A stretch of DNA of 64,000 bases from JACMLX01 sp040384325. GTDB taxonomy: Bacteria; Gemmatimonadota; Gemmatimonadetes; Gemmatimonadales; Gemmatimonadaceae. Shown here piece by piece: positions 1 through 9,256 of this stretch. The notes under the pieces are model-generated. The model did not search any database, was not told the DNA's origin, and saw only the letters and a program-made list of their open reading frames with translations. Made by a program: the position numbers and the translations under genes. The stretch is taken from positions 62,001 to 126,000 of the forward strand of contig JAZKJL010000001.1 of the NCBI GenBank assembly GCA_040384325.1, written 5' to 3'. The stretch's first letter is position 1; each line of letters begins with the position of its first letter.

Positions 1-263
1 TCGACATGACCGTCTGCACCTGGCCGTTCCTGCTGCCGTGGTTCCTGCCCACGATCCTCGCCGCCAGCGCCAGCACCGGTGGAGAGTCATTCGGCATGCC
101 GCCGCAGACGGCGCTCAGCATCGGGTTGTACAACACCTACGGCTGGATGCTGGTGCTGGCGGTGCTGGTGGCGGTGATCACCGGCTACGGGCGTCGGTGG
201 GAGCGCGACGACGTCGCAGTCGCGGTGCCACTGCATTCCACGGCGATCGGAGTCGAGGCATGA
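1..263 (+). CDS. C-terminal part of a multi-pass membrane protein (partial)
   Basis: The reading frame is open from the left edge of the window, so the start lies outside. The visible 87 or so residues contain two hydrophobic stretches, one beginning at TWPFLLPWFLP and one at TYGWMLVLAVLVAVI, followed by a short charged cytoplasmic tail. This fits the last membrane segments of a transporter. The stop codon overlaps the ATG of the next gene (ATGA), so it belongs to the same operon as the nucleotidyltransferase and the galactokinase-like kinase. A sugar carrier would make sense in that context, but that is inference from position only, because too little sequence is present to name a family. 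Confidence 0.6.
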   Translation, partial: DMTVCTWPFLLPWFLPTILAASASTGGESFGMPPQTALSIGLYNTYGWMLVLAVLVAVITGYGRRWERDDVAVAVPLHSTAIGVEA

Positions 264-1075
264 GCATCACGACCAGGGCCGTGATCCTGGCACGGGGACT
301 TGGCACGCGCATGCGTCGCGCTGACGCCGACGCGCAGCTGGATGCCGCGCAGGCGCAGGTGGCCGACGGCGGCGTGAAGGCCATGATCCCGATCGGGCGG
401 CCGTTCCTCGATCACGCGATGAGCGGACTCGCCGACGCGGGGATCACCGATGTCTGCCTGGTGATCGGGCCGGAGCACGACGCGATCCGTCAGTACTACG
501 CCCAGCTGCCGATGCAGCGCGTGCGCGTGCACTTCGCCACGCAGGAGACGGCGAATGGCACCGCGGGCGCCGTCGCCGCCGCCGAGACCTTCGCCGGGCG
601 CGACACGGTGCTGGTGATGAACGGTGACAACTATTACCCCGTCGCCGCCTGTCGCGCGTTGGCGGCGCTGGGCACGTCGGGCACGATCGGCTTCGACCTG
701 CGCGGCCTGGTGGCAGGCGGCAACATTCCAGAGGAGCGCGTGCGGGCCTTCGCGCTGCTGCAGACCGACGCCGATGGTTTCCTGTCATCGATCGTGGAGA
801 AGCCGGACCAGGCCACGTACGATGCATTGGTGGCACAGTCGTCGGTGAGCATGAATCTCTGGTCGTTCACGCCAGCCGTGTTCGACGCGTGCCGACGGGT
901 CCAGCCGAGTGTCCGCGGTGAGCTCGAACTGCAGGACGCGGTGCGGATCCTGGTGACCGAGATGGGCGAACGCATTCGCGTGCTGCCGAGCGTGGAAGGA
1001 GTGCTGGATCTCTCCACGCGGGGCGACATCGAGAGCGTGGCGCGTGTACTGCGCGACCGGCCGGTCCGGCTGTGA
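260..1075 (+). CDS. Sugar-1-phosphate nucleotidyltransferase family protein
   Basis: The product has 271 residues. The N-terminus carries the nucleotide-binding loop of the NTP-transferase family as LARGLGTRMR (about residues 9-18), then a substrate lysine region GVKAMIPIGRPFLDH, and a metal-binding motif region VLVMNGDNYYP near residue 120. This is the GT-A-like fold that activates a sugar phosphate with NTP to give NDP-sugar and pyrophosphate in the cytoplasm. The nucleotide and sugar cannot be read from the sequence. The ATG overlaps the upstream stop (ATGA) and its own stop overlaps the next start (TGATG), so translation is coupled with the GHMP kinase. The pair suggests a kinase plus nucleotidyltransferase salvage route for a free monosaccharide. 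Confidence 0.8.
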   Translation: MSITTRAVILARGLGTRMRRADADAQLDAAQAQVADGGVKAMIPIGRPFLDHAMSGLADAGITDVCLVIGPEHDAIRQYYAQLPMQRVRVHFATQETANGTAGAVAAAETFAGRDTVLVMNGDNYYPVAACRALAALGTSGTIGFDLRGLVAGGNIPEERVRAFALLQTDADGFLSSIVEKPDQATYDALVAQSSVSMNLWSFTPAVFDACRRVQPSVRGELELQDAVRILVTEMGERIRVLPSVEGVLDLSTRGDIESVARVLRDRPVRL

Positions 1076-2481
1076 TGCCGGTGGCGCACGAACGCGTGGT
1101 GGCGCAGTTGCGCGACGCCGGATTCGGCGAGGCGACCGCGCTTGCCAAGGCCGCGTTCTTCAGCCAGTGCGACAAGGCGCTGGACGGCATTGGCGCCGAG
1201 GCGGCCGGACGTGTGAGCGTCTGGGCACCGGGTCGCATCGAGGTGTTCGGCAAGCACACCGATTACGCCGGTGGTCGCTCGTTGCTGACGGCCGTGGAGC
1301 GCGGCTTCTGTTCGCGCGCGGTGGCGCGCAGCGACGCGACGATCCGCGTGCGCGGCCATGACCCGATGGCGGGTGCGCCGTCGACTGACTTCGCGCTGCA
1401 CTGCGAACTGCCGATGGATGCCAGCGCCAGCGCATCAGAGGGGCACTGGTCGCACTACGTGGCGACGGTGGTACGACGGGTGGCGCTCAACTTTCCGGAG
1501 GCGCGCACCGGCGTGGACCTGGCCTTCGTGAGTGACCTGCCGCAGGCGGCCGGTGCCAGCTCCTCCACCGCACTGATGGTCAGCGTGTTCCTCGCCATCG
1601 CGGCGGTCAACTCGCTGCAGGACACTCCCGCCTGGCGCGCATCGCTCCCCACGCGCGAAGACTTGGCGGCATACATGGGTGCGATGGAGATGGGTGGCGC
1701 ATATCGTGGACTGGCGGGGTTGGATGGTGTCGGCACGCTTGGCGGATGTCAGGACCAGACCGCGATCCTCTGCGCGCGGCCCGACCACGTGGTGGACTTC
1801 GGCTGGATGCCGGTGCGCGCGATCGGCGCGTATGCCTTGCCGGCATCATTGCGTTTCGTGGTGGCGCATTCCGGCATCGTGGCTGAGAAGTCTGCCGGTG
1901 CACGTGAGCGGTACAATCGCGTGTCGCTGATGGTCCGGCACATTGTCGCCTCGTGGAATGCCACCAGCGGTCGCGCGGACGGGTCACTGGCGGCGGCCGC
2001 CGAGAGCGGTGCCGAGGCGCATCACGCGCTGCGCGCATTGGTGCCGTCGATCGAGACACCTGTGTTCAGCGTGGACGCGCTGCAGCGCCGGCTCGAACAG
2101 TTCCTGCTGGAGACCTACACGCTCATTCCGGCCGCAGCCGCAGCGTTCGCCGCGAATGACTGGTTGGCACTGTCGGCCGCCGCAGAGGCGTCGCAGCACG
2201 CGGCGGAGGAAGGGTTGGGGAATCAGATTCCCGAAACGACGGCGCTGGTGCGACTGGCGCGCCAGTACGGCGCGATCGCGGCCTCGGCATTCGGCGCCGG
2301 GTTCGGCGGCAGTGTCTGGGCATTGGTGGACGCGTCGCGGCCGGGCGCTGATGACGACTTCATCACGCTGTGGGCGGCCGCGTATGGGCGGGAGTTCCCC
2401 GTACCTGCCGCGCGAGCGATGTTTTTCTCCACCTCCGCCGGACCGGCCGCGACGCACTGGACCGACGCTGACCACACCTGA
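1075..2481 (+). CDS. GHMP-family sugar kinase, galactokinase-like
   Basis: The 468-residue protein shows all three GHMP kinase motifs. The galactokinase-type signature GRIEVFGKHTDY is at about residues 53-64, the phosphate-binding loop LPQAAGASSSTAL at 155-167, and the C-terminal glycine motif FGAGFGGSVW near 405. It should phosphorylate C1 of a sugar such as galactose or a related hexose using ATP. The classical galactokinase signature has an asparagine and GEHTDY; here it reads IEVFGKHTDY, so substrate preference may differ. An ATG at 1075 overlaps the upstream TGA, and a GTG three bases earlier is an alternative. It sits between the nucleotidyltransferase and a GH109-like exported enzyme, in line with a sugar-salvage operon. 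Confidence 0.82.
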   Translation: MPVAHERVVAQLRDAGFGEATALAKAAFFSQCDKALDGIGAEAAGRVSVWAPGRIEVFGKHTDYAGGRSLLTAVERGFCSRAVARSDATIRVRGHDPMAGAPSTDFALHCELPMDASASASEGHWSHYVATVVRRVALNFPEARTGVDLAFVSDLPQAAGASSSTALMVSVFLAIAAVNSLQDTPAWRASLPTREDLAAYMGAMEMGGAYRGLAGLDGVGTLGGCQDQTAILCARPDHVVDFGWMPVRAIGAYALPASLRFVVAHSGIVAEKSAGARERYNRVSLMVRHIVASWNATSGRADGSLAAAAESGAEAHHALRALVPSIETPVFSVDALQRRLEQFLLETYTLIPAAAAAFAANDWLALSAAAEASQHAAEEGLGNQIPETTALVRLARQYGAIAASAFGAGFGGSVWALVDASRPGADDDFITLWAAAYGREFPVPAARAMFFSTSAGPAATHWTDADHT

Positions 2482-2508
2482 CGTCACCTCACCCACGCTG
2501 ACCGAGCC

Positions 2509-3894
2509 ATGTCCGAATCACCTAACGACCCGACGCGCCGCGACCTGCTGAAGGGTGCCGCGCTGGCCGGCGCCGGCCTGGCGCTGGGTGTGCCGACCGC
2601 GTCGGCCAGTGACGGCCCAGCACCACTGACGCCGATCGCGCTGCCGCAGCCACCCCAGCAGGCGGCCACGATGCTTGGCGTGCCGTTCGCCAAACACGCA
2701 GTGGTGCGCGTGGCGATCGTCGGCACCGGGCTTCGCGGCCGGTCGGTGCTGCATGAGTTGCTCGGCGTTGAGCACGTGCAGATCACCGCGCTCTGCGACA
2801 CGGTGCCGGAGAAGGTGGAGATGGCCGTGAAGCAGATGCGTGCGGCCGGACACACCAACGAGCCGGCGCGTTTCACCGACGGCGACCACGCCTACGAGCA
2901 GTTGGTGCTGCGCGACGACATCGACATCGTCTACACGGCCACGCCATGGCAGTGGCACGTGCCGGTCTGCCTCGCCGCGATGAAGGCCGGCAAACACGCG
3001 GCCACCGAGGTGCCGGCTGCGTACAGCATCGCCGACTGCTGGAAGCTGGTGGACATGTCGGAGAGGATGCGACGGCACTGCATCATGATGGAGAACTGCA
3101 GCTACGGCTACAACGAGTTGCTGGTGCTGAACATGGTGCGGGCCGGTGTGTTCGGCGAGATCAAGCACGGCGGCGCCGCATACAACCACGACCTGCGCGA
3201 GATCCTCTTCGAGAACCGTGACGAGGGGCTGTGGCGCCGTGCGCATCACACGCTGCGCAACGGCAACCTGTATCCCACGCACGGCCTGGGACCGGTGGCG
3301 GCGATGATGAACATCAATCGCGGCGATCGCTTCGACTACCTGGTGTCGATGAGCACACCGGAGCTCGGGCTGTCGAAGTGGCGCGAAGACCACGAGCCGA
3401 AGGACTCGCCGAAGTGGGCCGAGAAGTATGTGGCGGGAGACCTCAACATTTCGCTGATCAAGACCGCGAAGGGGCGCACCATCCGGCTCGAGCACGACGT
3501 GTCCAGCCCGCGCCCGTATTCGCGCATCAACTCGGTGCAGGGCACCAAGGGAATCTTCGAGGACTATCCGGCGCGGGTATATGTCGAGGGGGAGGGCGCG
3601 TCACACCGCTGGGCGCCGATCGACGGCTACAAGGCGAAGTACGAACACACGTTGTGGCGGGAGTTCGGTGCGAAGGCGCAGGCGGGTGGACACGGCGGCA
3701 TGGACTACGTCATGGCATACCGCCTCGTGCAACTTATGCGCGAGGGCCTCGCTCCCGACATGGACGTGTACGACGCCGCGTCGTGGAGCGCACCGGATCC
3801 GCTCAGTGCACTCTCGGTGCAGAAGGGCAGCATGCCGGTGCAATTCCCCGACTTCACGCGCGGCGGCTGGTCGCAGCCGCGCGCGATGCTCTAG
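2509..3894 (+). CDS. Tat-exported Gfo/Idh/MocA oxidoreductase, GH109-like
   Basis: The 461-residue product begins with a twin-arginine signal (TRRDLLKG, then a hydrophobic segment ending ASA near residue 33). A Rossmann motif VAIVGTGLRGRS follows at about residues 68-79. Segments such as ATPWQWHVPVCLAAMKAGKH, TEVPAA and YPTHGLGP are, from memory of the family, typical of glycoside hydrolase family 109, which uses tightly bound NAD+ to cleave alpha-N-acetylgalactosaminides. Tat export fits an enzyme folded with its cofactor before secretion. It lies 27 nt after the GHMP kinase, so it is probably in the same operon and could release the sugar that the kinase and nucleotidyltransferase process. 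The precise substrate is not provable here. Confidence 0.83.
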   Translation: MSESPNDPTRRDLLKGAALAGAGLALGVPTASASDGPAPLTPIALPQPPQQAATMLGVPFAKHAVVRVAIVGTGLRGRSVLHELLGVEHVQITALCDTVPEKVEMAVKQMRAAGHTNEPARFTDGDHAYEQLVLRDDIDIVYTATPWQWHVPVCLAAMKAGKHAATEVPAAYSIADCWKLVDMSERMRRHCIMMENCSYGYNELLVLNMVRAGVFGEIKHGGAAYNHDLREILFENRDEGLWRRAHHTLRNGNLYPTHGLGPVAAMMNINRGDRFDYLVSMSTPELGLSKWREDHEPKDSPKWAEKYVAGDLNISLIKTAKGRTIRLEHDVSSPRPYSRINSVQGTKGIFEDYPARVYVEGEGASHRWAPIDGYKAKYEHTLWREFGAKAQAGGHGGMDYVMAYRLVQLMREGLAPDMDVYDAASWSAPDPLSALSVQKGSMPVQFPDFTRGGWSQPRAML

Positions 3895-3905
3895 CGTGTC
3901 GCTGG

Positions 3906-5585
3906 CTACTCCACCGTCGGCAGTCGATAGTCGCGGAAGCGTTCACGCAACGCGCGCTTCAGGAACTTGCCGACGGTGGTCTTCGGGATCTCGTCGATGA
4001 ACTCGTACGCGTCGGGCAACTGCCACTTCGCCACGGCGCGTTCCAGCAGGTAGCGATCGAGGTCCTCCTTCGCCACAGGGGTGGTCGGATCGCGCAGGAC
4101 GATCACGCCCAGTGGCCGCTCGTCCCACTTCGGGTGCGGCACCGCGATCACCGCGGCTTCACGCACGGCCGGATGGCCCATCAGCTCGTTCTCCAGGTCC
4201 ACGCTGCTGATCCACTCGCCGCCGGACTTGATCAGGTCCTTGGCGCGATCCTGGATCATCATCGTGCCGTCGGCATCGATGGTCGCGATGTCGCCGGTGT
4301 CGAACCAGCCGTTGCGTTGCGTGGCGGCGGTGGCCTCGGCGTTCTGGTAGTAGCTGCCGGTCACCCACGGGCCGCGGATCAGCAGATGTCCCGATTCACC
4401 GCTTCCCCACGCCAGTTCCACACCCTCGTCGTCCTCCAGTCGCAGCTCGACCAGCGGTGACATGCGGCCGCTGTACACCATGCGGTCGTACTTCCGCTGC
4501 CTGTCGTCGGGAAAGTCCTCGTGTCGCACCGCGTTCACGGTGCCGAGTGGCGTGGTCTCCGTCATGCCCCACGCCGGTTTCACGTGCAGGCCGTGGCGAT
4601 CGCCGAATGCGGCGATCAAGGCACGCGGCGTGGCACTGCCTCCGATCAGCAGCGTGTGCAGGTGCGGCAACGCGTGCGGCGCACCCGCGGCCTTGGCGCG
4701 GTCCAACTCGTCCAGCAGCCCGAGAAAGATCGTCGGCACGCCGGCACAGACGGTCACCGCCTCCTCGGCCGCGATGCGTGCCACCGTCTTCGCATCGGTG
4801 AAGACACTCATGTACACCTGCTTCGCTCCCGTCATGGTGCAGGTGTACGGATAGCCCCAGCCGTTGACGTGGAACATCGGCACGATCGGCATGATGGTCT
4901 CACGCCCGTTCACGCCGAGCAGGTCGGTGCTGAGGCTGGCGAGGCTGTGAAGCACGATGGCGCGATGGCTGTAGAGCACACCCTTCGGTGCGCCGGTGGT
5001 GCCACTGGTGTAGCACATGCCGCTTGCCTGGCGCTCGTCGATCTCGGGATACGCGAACGTCGATGGTTGCCCGGCGATGAATGCTTCGTAGTCCACCACG
5101 CCGGCGGGCAGCCCACCGGGCACCGGGCCGAGCACCACGATCGTCTCCACCTTCGGCGCATGCTGGCGGATCAGCGGGATCATGCCGGCGAACACGTTCT
5201 CGATGAACAGAATGCGATCCTCGGCGTGATTGAGGATGTACGCGATCTGCTCGAGCGGGAGCCGGATGTTGATCATGTGACAGACCGCACCGACCGAGGG
5301 TGCGGCGAAGTAGAGCTCGAAGTGGCGATAGGTGTTGAGCGCCATCGTCGCGACGCGGTCACCGGAGATCACACCGGCGGCCACCAGCGCGTTGCAGAGC
5401 TGCATCACGCGCGGGTAGGTCTTCGCGAACGTCGTTCGATGGACGCCCGGGAGCGGGGCCTTCGTCTCCGGATCCACACCCACCGGGATCACCGAGACGA
5501 TCTCCTGGTCGGGGTGCATCCGTATCGCCCGCTCGAGGATCGACGGGATGGTGAGCTGGTAATCCATCATCGTGGACTCGAGCAT
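3906..5585 (-). CDS. Long-chain-type fatty acid/acyl-CoA ligase
   Basis: This 559-residue protein is an ANL-superfamily adenylating enzyme. It has the phosphate-binding loop YTSGTTGAPKG, the GWGMTETTPL-type adenine motif, the hinge region GWFDTGDIATIDADGTMMIQDR and the C-terminal catalytic lysine motif GKFLKRALRE. It activates a carboxylic acid with ATP and loads it on CoA. The overall layout (N-terminal LTIPSILERAIRMHPDQEIV) resembles medium/long-chain acyl-CoA ligases. ATG codons at 5585 and 5570 are both possible starts, with MMDYQLTIPS looking like the conserved beginning. It is convergent with the GH109-like gene, only 11 nt between stops, and divergent from the rhodanese gene. Confidence 0.87.
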   Translation of the reverse strand: MLESTMMDYQLTIPSILERAIRMHPDQEIVSVIPVGVDPETKAPLPGVHRTTFAKTYPRVMQLCNALVAAGVISGDRVATMALNTYRHFELYFAAPSVGAVCHMINIRLPLEQIAYILNHAEDRILFIENVFAGMIPLIRQHAPKVETIVVLGPVPGGLPAGVVDYEAFIAGQPSTFAYPEIDERQASGMCYTSGTTGAPKGVLYSHRAIVLHSLASLSTDLLGVNGRETIMPIVPMFHVNGWGYPYTCTMTGAKQVYMSVFTDAKTVARIAAEEAVTVCAGVPTIFLGLLDELDRAKAAGAPHALPHLHTLLIGGSATPRALIAAFGDRHGLHVKPAWGMTETTPLGTVNAVRHEDFPDDRQRKYDRMVYSGRMSPLVELRLEDDEGVELAWGSGESGHLLIRGPWVTGSYYQNAEATAATQRNGWFDTGDIATIDADGTMMIQDRAKDLIKSGGEWISSVDLENELMGHPAVREAAVIAVPHPKWDERPLGVIVLRDPTTPVAKEDLDRYLLERAVAKWQLPDAYEFIDEIPKTTVGKFLKRALRERFRDYRLPTVE

Positions 5586-5734
5586 GAATCTCCCCTTGGG
5601 CGGTCAGTCGGACTGCGGTGCCACTGTCGTGTCGGCAACGGAACCGCCGGGGCGCGGGTTCAGCAAGTCCGGGTCCGGCGGATATCCTTCCTCGTCGCCC
5701 GCACGTTCCGGGAACCCACCTGCCGCCTGCCATC

Positions 5735-6634
5735 ATGCGCCTCGCCGTCGCCGCCATCACGCTGCTCCTCGCCACCTTGCCGGCGCCAGTCGCATCGCAG
5801 CCGATGTCTGCCCCCGATCCGGACGGACGCTTCGTGGTCGGCACTGACTGGCTGGCGGCCCATCGCCGCGATCGCGATCTGGTCCTGGTGCACGTGGTGC
5901 AGGACTCCGCGTTCGCTGGTGAGGTGATCCCCGGCTCACGGGTGGTCTGGTATCGATCGTTCGTGAAGGCCAACGGCACCGTGAGCTCCGAGCTGCCGTC
6001 GCTGGACGTCCTGCGATCGGTGGTCGAGAAGCTGGGCATCACGAACGGGAGCCGCGTCGTGGTCTACGCCAACGAGGCGCCGATGGCGACACGACTCCTC
6101 TTCACGCTCGACTATCTCGGCCACGACCGGATGTCGTTCCTGGACGGTGGCCTGCGCAAGTGGAAGCGCGAGGGCCGGCCGGTGACGACCGAAGTGATAC
6201 CGGCGCAGCCATCGCGCTACACGCCGACGCCACGGGAGGCCGTGCTGGCCAGCGCCGACTGGGTGCACGAGCGGCTCCACAAGCCGGGCTTGTCACTGCT
6301 CGACACGCGCACGCTTGGCGAATACACCGGCACCGGTGAACGCGGCGGCTTGCCGAGCACGGGGCACCTCGCCGGCGCGCGGCAGCTGGAGTGGGAGTGG
6401 ATGTTCAGCGATGCGGACTACTCGGTGCTGAAGCCACGCGCCGAACTGGAGAAGCTGTTCGCGGAGCGGATCAAGCCGGGTGACCAGGTCGTGGCGTACT
6501 GCTGGGTGGGATACCGTGGCAGTGCGACGTACTTCATCGCGCGCCACCTCGGCTACGACGTGCGATTGTACGACGGCTCGTTCCAGGACTGGGCACAGCG
6601 GAAACTGCCGGTGCGCGCCGGGAGCACGCCGTGA
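5735..6634 (+). CDS. Exported sulfurtransferase with two rhodanese domains
   Basis: The 299-residue protein opens with a signal peptide (MRLAVAAITLLLATLPAPVASQ) that fixes the ATG at 5735. An N-terminal rhodanese domain follows (LVLVHVVQDS to FLDGGLRKWKREGRP). A C-terminal catalytic domain carries the active-site cysteine in VVAYCWVGYRGS. Such proteins move sulfane sulfur from thiosulfate or 3-mercaptopyruvate to an acceptor, here in the periplasm. The active-site loop CWVGYR is close to the CGSGV/CRIGER loops of the family, so the acceptor preference is uncertain. Its stop overlaps the start of the M20 peptidase gene (TGATG), so the two are co-translated. Confidence 0.85.
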   Translation: MRLAVAAITLLLATLPAPVASQPMSAPDPDGRFVVGTDWLAAHRRDRDLVLVHVVQDSAFAGEVIPGSRVVWYRSFVKANGTVSSELPSLDVLRSVVEKLGITNGSRVVVYANEAPMATRLLFTLDYLGHDRMSFLDGGLRKWKREGRPVTTEVIPAQPSRYTPTPREAVLASADWVHERLHKPGLSLLDTRTLGEYTGTGERGGLPSTGHLAGARQLEWEWMFSDADYSVLKPRAELEKLFAERIKPGDQVVAYCWVGYRGSATYFIARHLGYDVRLYDGSFQDWAQRKLPVRAGSTP

Positions 6635-7929
6635 TGCTGTCGTCGTTGCTTCTCGGCGTTGCATTGCAGGCCGCATTGCCGGCCGACTCGTTGACGAAAG
6701 TCGAACGGACGCTGGCCCAGCAGGCGAAGGCGCGTGAGACGGAGGCGCTGGCGCTGCTGGAGCGACTGGTGAACGTCAACAGCGGGACGCAGAATCTGGC
6801 CGGCGTACGCGAAGTGGGCCGCATCCTGCGCGCCGAGTACGATGCGCTGGGCTTCACCACGCGGTGGGAAGACGGCGCCGCATTCGGGCGGGCAGGGCAT
6901 CTCGTCGCCGAACGCACCGGCACCGGACCGCGCGTGCTGCTGATCGGTCACCTCGACACCGTGTTCGAGCCGGACAGCCCGTTCCAGCGCTGGGAGCGGC
7001 TCACCGACAGCACCGCCAAGGGTCCCGGCTCGACCGACATGAAAGGCGGCGACGTGGTGATGCTCTATGCGCTGAAGGCACTGAAGGCCGCCGGTCAACT
7101 CGACCGGATGAGCATCACGGTGGTGCTGAACGGTGACGAGGAGGCGCCCGGCGCACCGATCGAGGCGGCACGGAAGGCGCTGGTGGAGGCGGGCGCTCGG
7201 TCGCAGGTCGCGCTCGGATTCGAGGATGGTGACGGCGATCCGCGCACCGCGGTCGCGGCCCGACGTGGATTCACCGGCTGGACGTTGCGGGTGAAGGGCA
7301 CGCCGGCGCATTCGTCACAGATCTTTCGCGACGACATCGGTCCCGGCGCCATCTACGAGGCGGCGCGCCTGCTGAACGAGTTCCGCACCCAGCTCGGTGG
7401 CGATCCACTGCGCACCTTCAACGCGGGCGTCGCGCTCGGTGGCACGACGACGGTGCTCGACAGCACCGGCACTCGCGGCACGGCATACGGCAAGAGCAAT
7501 ATCGTACCCGAGCAGTTCGTGGTGTCGGGCGACCTGCGCGTGATCTCACCGGAAGCGCTGGCGGAGGCGAAGGCGCGGATGTCGGCGATCGTCGCCACCC
7601 CATCGCCGCGCACGTCGGCAACGCTCAGCTTCGACGACGGCTACCCACCGATGGCGCCGACTGCCGGCAATCGTGCACTGCTGGCGGAGTTCGATCGCGC
7701 CAGCCGGCACCTCGGTTACGGCCCGGTCGGGATGGACAACCCGGCGCGGGCCGGTGCGGCCGACGTCTCCTTCGTGGCGGCGACGATCCCGCAGATCATC
7801 GACGGACTGGGGCCGGGTGGGACCGGTGGTCACACCGTCAACGAGACGCTGCAGGTGAAGTCGATGGTGATGCAGGTGGCGCGCACCGCGGTGCTGCTGC
7901 ATCGCATCACACGCGCCGAAGTGCGCTGA
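6634..7929 (+). CDS. Exported M20-family metallopeptidase (glutamate carboxypeptidase-like)
   Basis: The 431-residue product starts with a short hydrophobic leader (MLSSLLLGVALQAALPA), suggesting export. The M20 zinc-peptidase signature is visible. LLIGHLDTVFEP carries the first metal histidine and catalytic Asp, GSTDMKGG the bridging Asp, and VVLNGDEEAPG the catalytic Glu with a metal ligand. The last metal His is in GTGGHTVNE near the C-terminus. The dimerisation (lid) domain lies between about residues 200 and 320. M20A members of this size remove C-terminal or dipeptide residues such as glutamate. The start at 6634 overlaps the stop of the rhodanese gene by one base, and a GTG one codon earlier is possible. 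It is convergent with the FAD oxidoreductase, 15 nt away. Confidence 0.88.
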   Translation: MLSSLLLGVALQAALPADSLTKVERTLAQQAKARETEALALLERLVNVNSGTQNLAGVREVGRILRAEYDALGFTTRWEDGAAFGRAGHLVAERTGTGPRVLLIGHLDTVFEPDSPFQRWERLTDSTAKGPGSTDMKGGDVVMLYALKALKAAGQLDRMSITVVLNGDEEAPGAPIEAARKALVEAGARSQVALGFEDGDGDPRTAVAARRGFTGWTLRVKGTPAHSSQIFRDDIGPGAIYEAARLLNEFRTQLGGDPLRTFNAGVALGGTTTVLDSTGTRGTAYGKSNIVPEQFVVSGDLRVISPEALAEAKARMSAIVATPSPRTSATLSFDDGYPPMAPTAGNRALLAEFDRASRHLGYGPVGMDNPARAGAADVSFVAATIPQIIDGLGPGGTGGHTVNETLQVKSMVMQVARTAVLLHRITRAEVR

Positions 7930-7944
7930 CTCTTCGGTGCGCGG

Positions 7945-9159
7945 TCAGCGCGACATCAGGAACAGGTCGGCGTCGGGGTGCACCTGGCCGAGGCAGTGCG
8001 CGGTGAGGATCGATGCGGCGATGGCGGAGAAGGTGATGCCATTGCCGCCGTACCCGAGCGCGAAGAGCACGCCGGGATACCGTTCGTCTTCACCGATGTA
8101 TGGCAGTCCGTCGGGCGTCTCGGCGAACGTGCCAGCCCACTCGGCGGCCGTCTCGGTCTGCAGGTCGGGCAGCAGGTGCCGCAGCCGCTGCTCGAGTTTC
8201 TGCACCTTCGCGGGCAGCAGCCGGTCGCGCCAGGCGGCGTCCTTGAAGCCGACGTCTTCGCCACCGATGATCACCCGATTGTCGCTGGTGGTGCGCATGT
8301 AGCCGTAGGGACGGGCCGACTCCCACACCAGGCAGCGGTCCGCCCATCGCCCCAGGTCGGGCAGGCGATGCGTCGCCAGCGCATACGTGGAGCGCAGCGC
8401 GACACGGTCCTGCCGCACGAACGCGGGCAGGTCGTAGCCGACCGCGCAGATGGCCCATCGCGCGCGGATCGACGCGCCGCTGGCGGTGCGGAGTTCGAGC
8501 CCGCCGTCGCGCGGCGCGCTGTCCACCACCTCGCTCTGCTCGTACCAGCGCGCGCCGCGTGACGCGCTGCGATCGAGCAGGGCGCGCGTGAGGGCGAGGG
8601 CATCGACTTCGGCGGCGTGCGCGCTGCGGACCCCGCCGAACGACGGGAAGCCGTAGCGCGCCTCGACTTCCTCGCGTGACCACCAGACCGCCTCGATGCC
8701 GATCGCGGCGCGGGCATCGGCTTCGCGACGCAGTCGCCTGACGTGCCGGCGCGACGTGGCGAGATAGAGGCTGGGACGGGTCGCGAAGTCGCACCCGCCG
8801 AGCTCCGTCGCAATGCGTCCGAGCTCGAAGACCGCCTGCAGCGAGGCGCGATACGCACGCTGCGCATGTGGCTCACCGACTTTCTTCGCCAGCTCGTTCA
8901 GCTCGAGATCGATCTCGTATTGCAGGAGCGCCGTGCTGGCTGCAGTGCTGCCACCCCCCGACTCGCGCCGATCCACGATCACCACGTCCAGTCCCGCGGC
9001 GGTCAGCGCGTCGGCGACCAGTGCCCCGGTCACGCCCGCACCGATGATGACGACGTCGCACGTCTCGTTGGCCTGCAGCACCGGGCGCGGTGCACGAAGC
9101 CCGTTCCTGATCATCCAGAACGGGCTGCCCGAGGTGAGGTTCATTCGTTTGTCTGGCAT
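7945..9159 (-). CDS. FAD-dependent oxidoreductase of the DAO family
   Basis: The 404-residue protein has an N-terminal FAD-binding Rossmann motif, CDVVIIGAGVTGALVADAL, then VVIVDRRESGGGSTAAST, the flavin-contact segment usual for glycine oxidase/DAO-type enzymes. The C-terminal GDGLPYIGEDE-like stretch (TPDGLPYIGEDERYPGVLFALGYGGNG) is the second conserved FAD contact. The substrate is probably an amine or amino acid, but this cannot be read from the sequence. An ATG at 9159 (MPDKRMNLTSG) is preferred over a GTG at 9177. It lies downstream of the S9 peptidase on the same strand, but separated from it by the palindromic repeat at 9257-9367, which may end the upstream transcript. Confidence 0.83.
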   Translation of the reverse strand: MPDKRMNLTSGSPFWMIRNGLRAPRPVLQANETCDVVIIGAGVTGALVADALTAAGLDVVIVDRRESGGGSTAASTALLQYEIDLELNELAKKVGEPHAQRAYRASLQAVFELGRIATELGGCDFATRPSLYLATSRRHVRRLRREADARAAIGIEAVWWSREEVEARYGFPSFGGVRSAHAAEVDALALTRALLDRSASRGARWYEQSEVVDSAPRDGGLELRTASGASIRARWAICAVGYDLPAFVRQDRVALRSTYALATHRLPDLGRWADRCLVWESARPYGYMRTTSDNRVIIGGEDVGFKDAAWRDRLLPAKVQKLEQRLRHLLPDLQTETAAEWAGTFAETPDGLPYIGEDERYPGVLFALGYGGNGITFSAIAASILTAHCLGQVHPDADLFLMSR

Positions 9160-9256
9160 CGTGCGACGTCTACGCACGATGCGGACCGCCTCGTTCCCCG
9201 CTCAGGCTGCTGACAGGGGTTCAGCCCGACTGCAACGGCGACGACTGACGCGAGTT

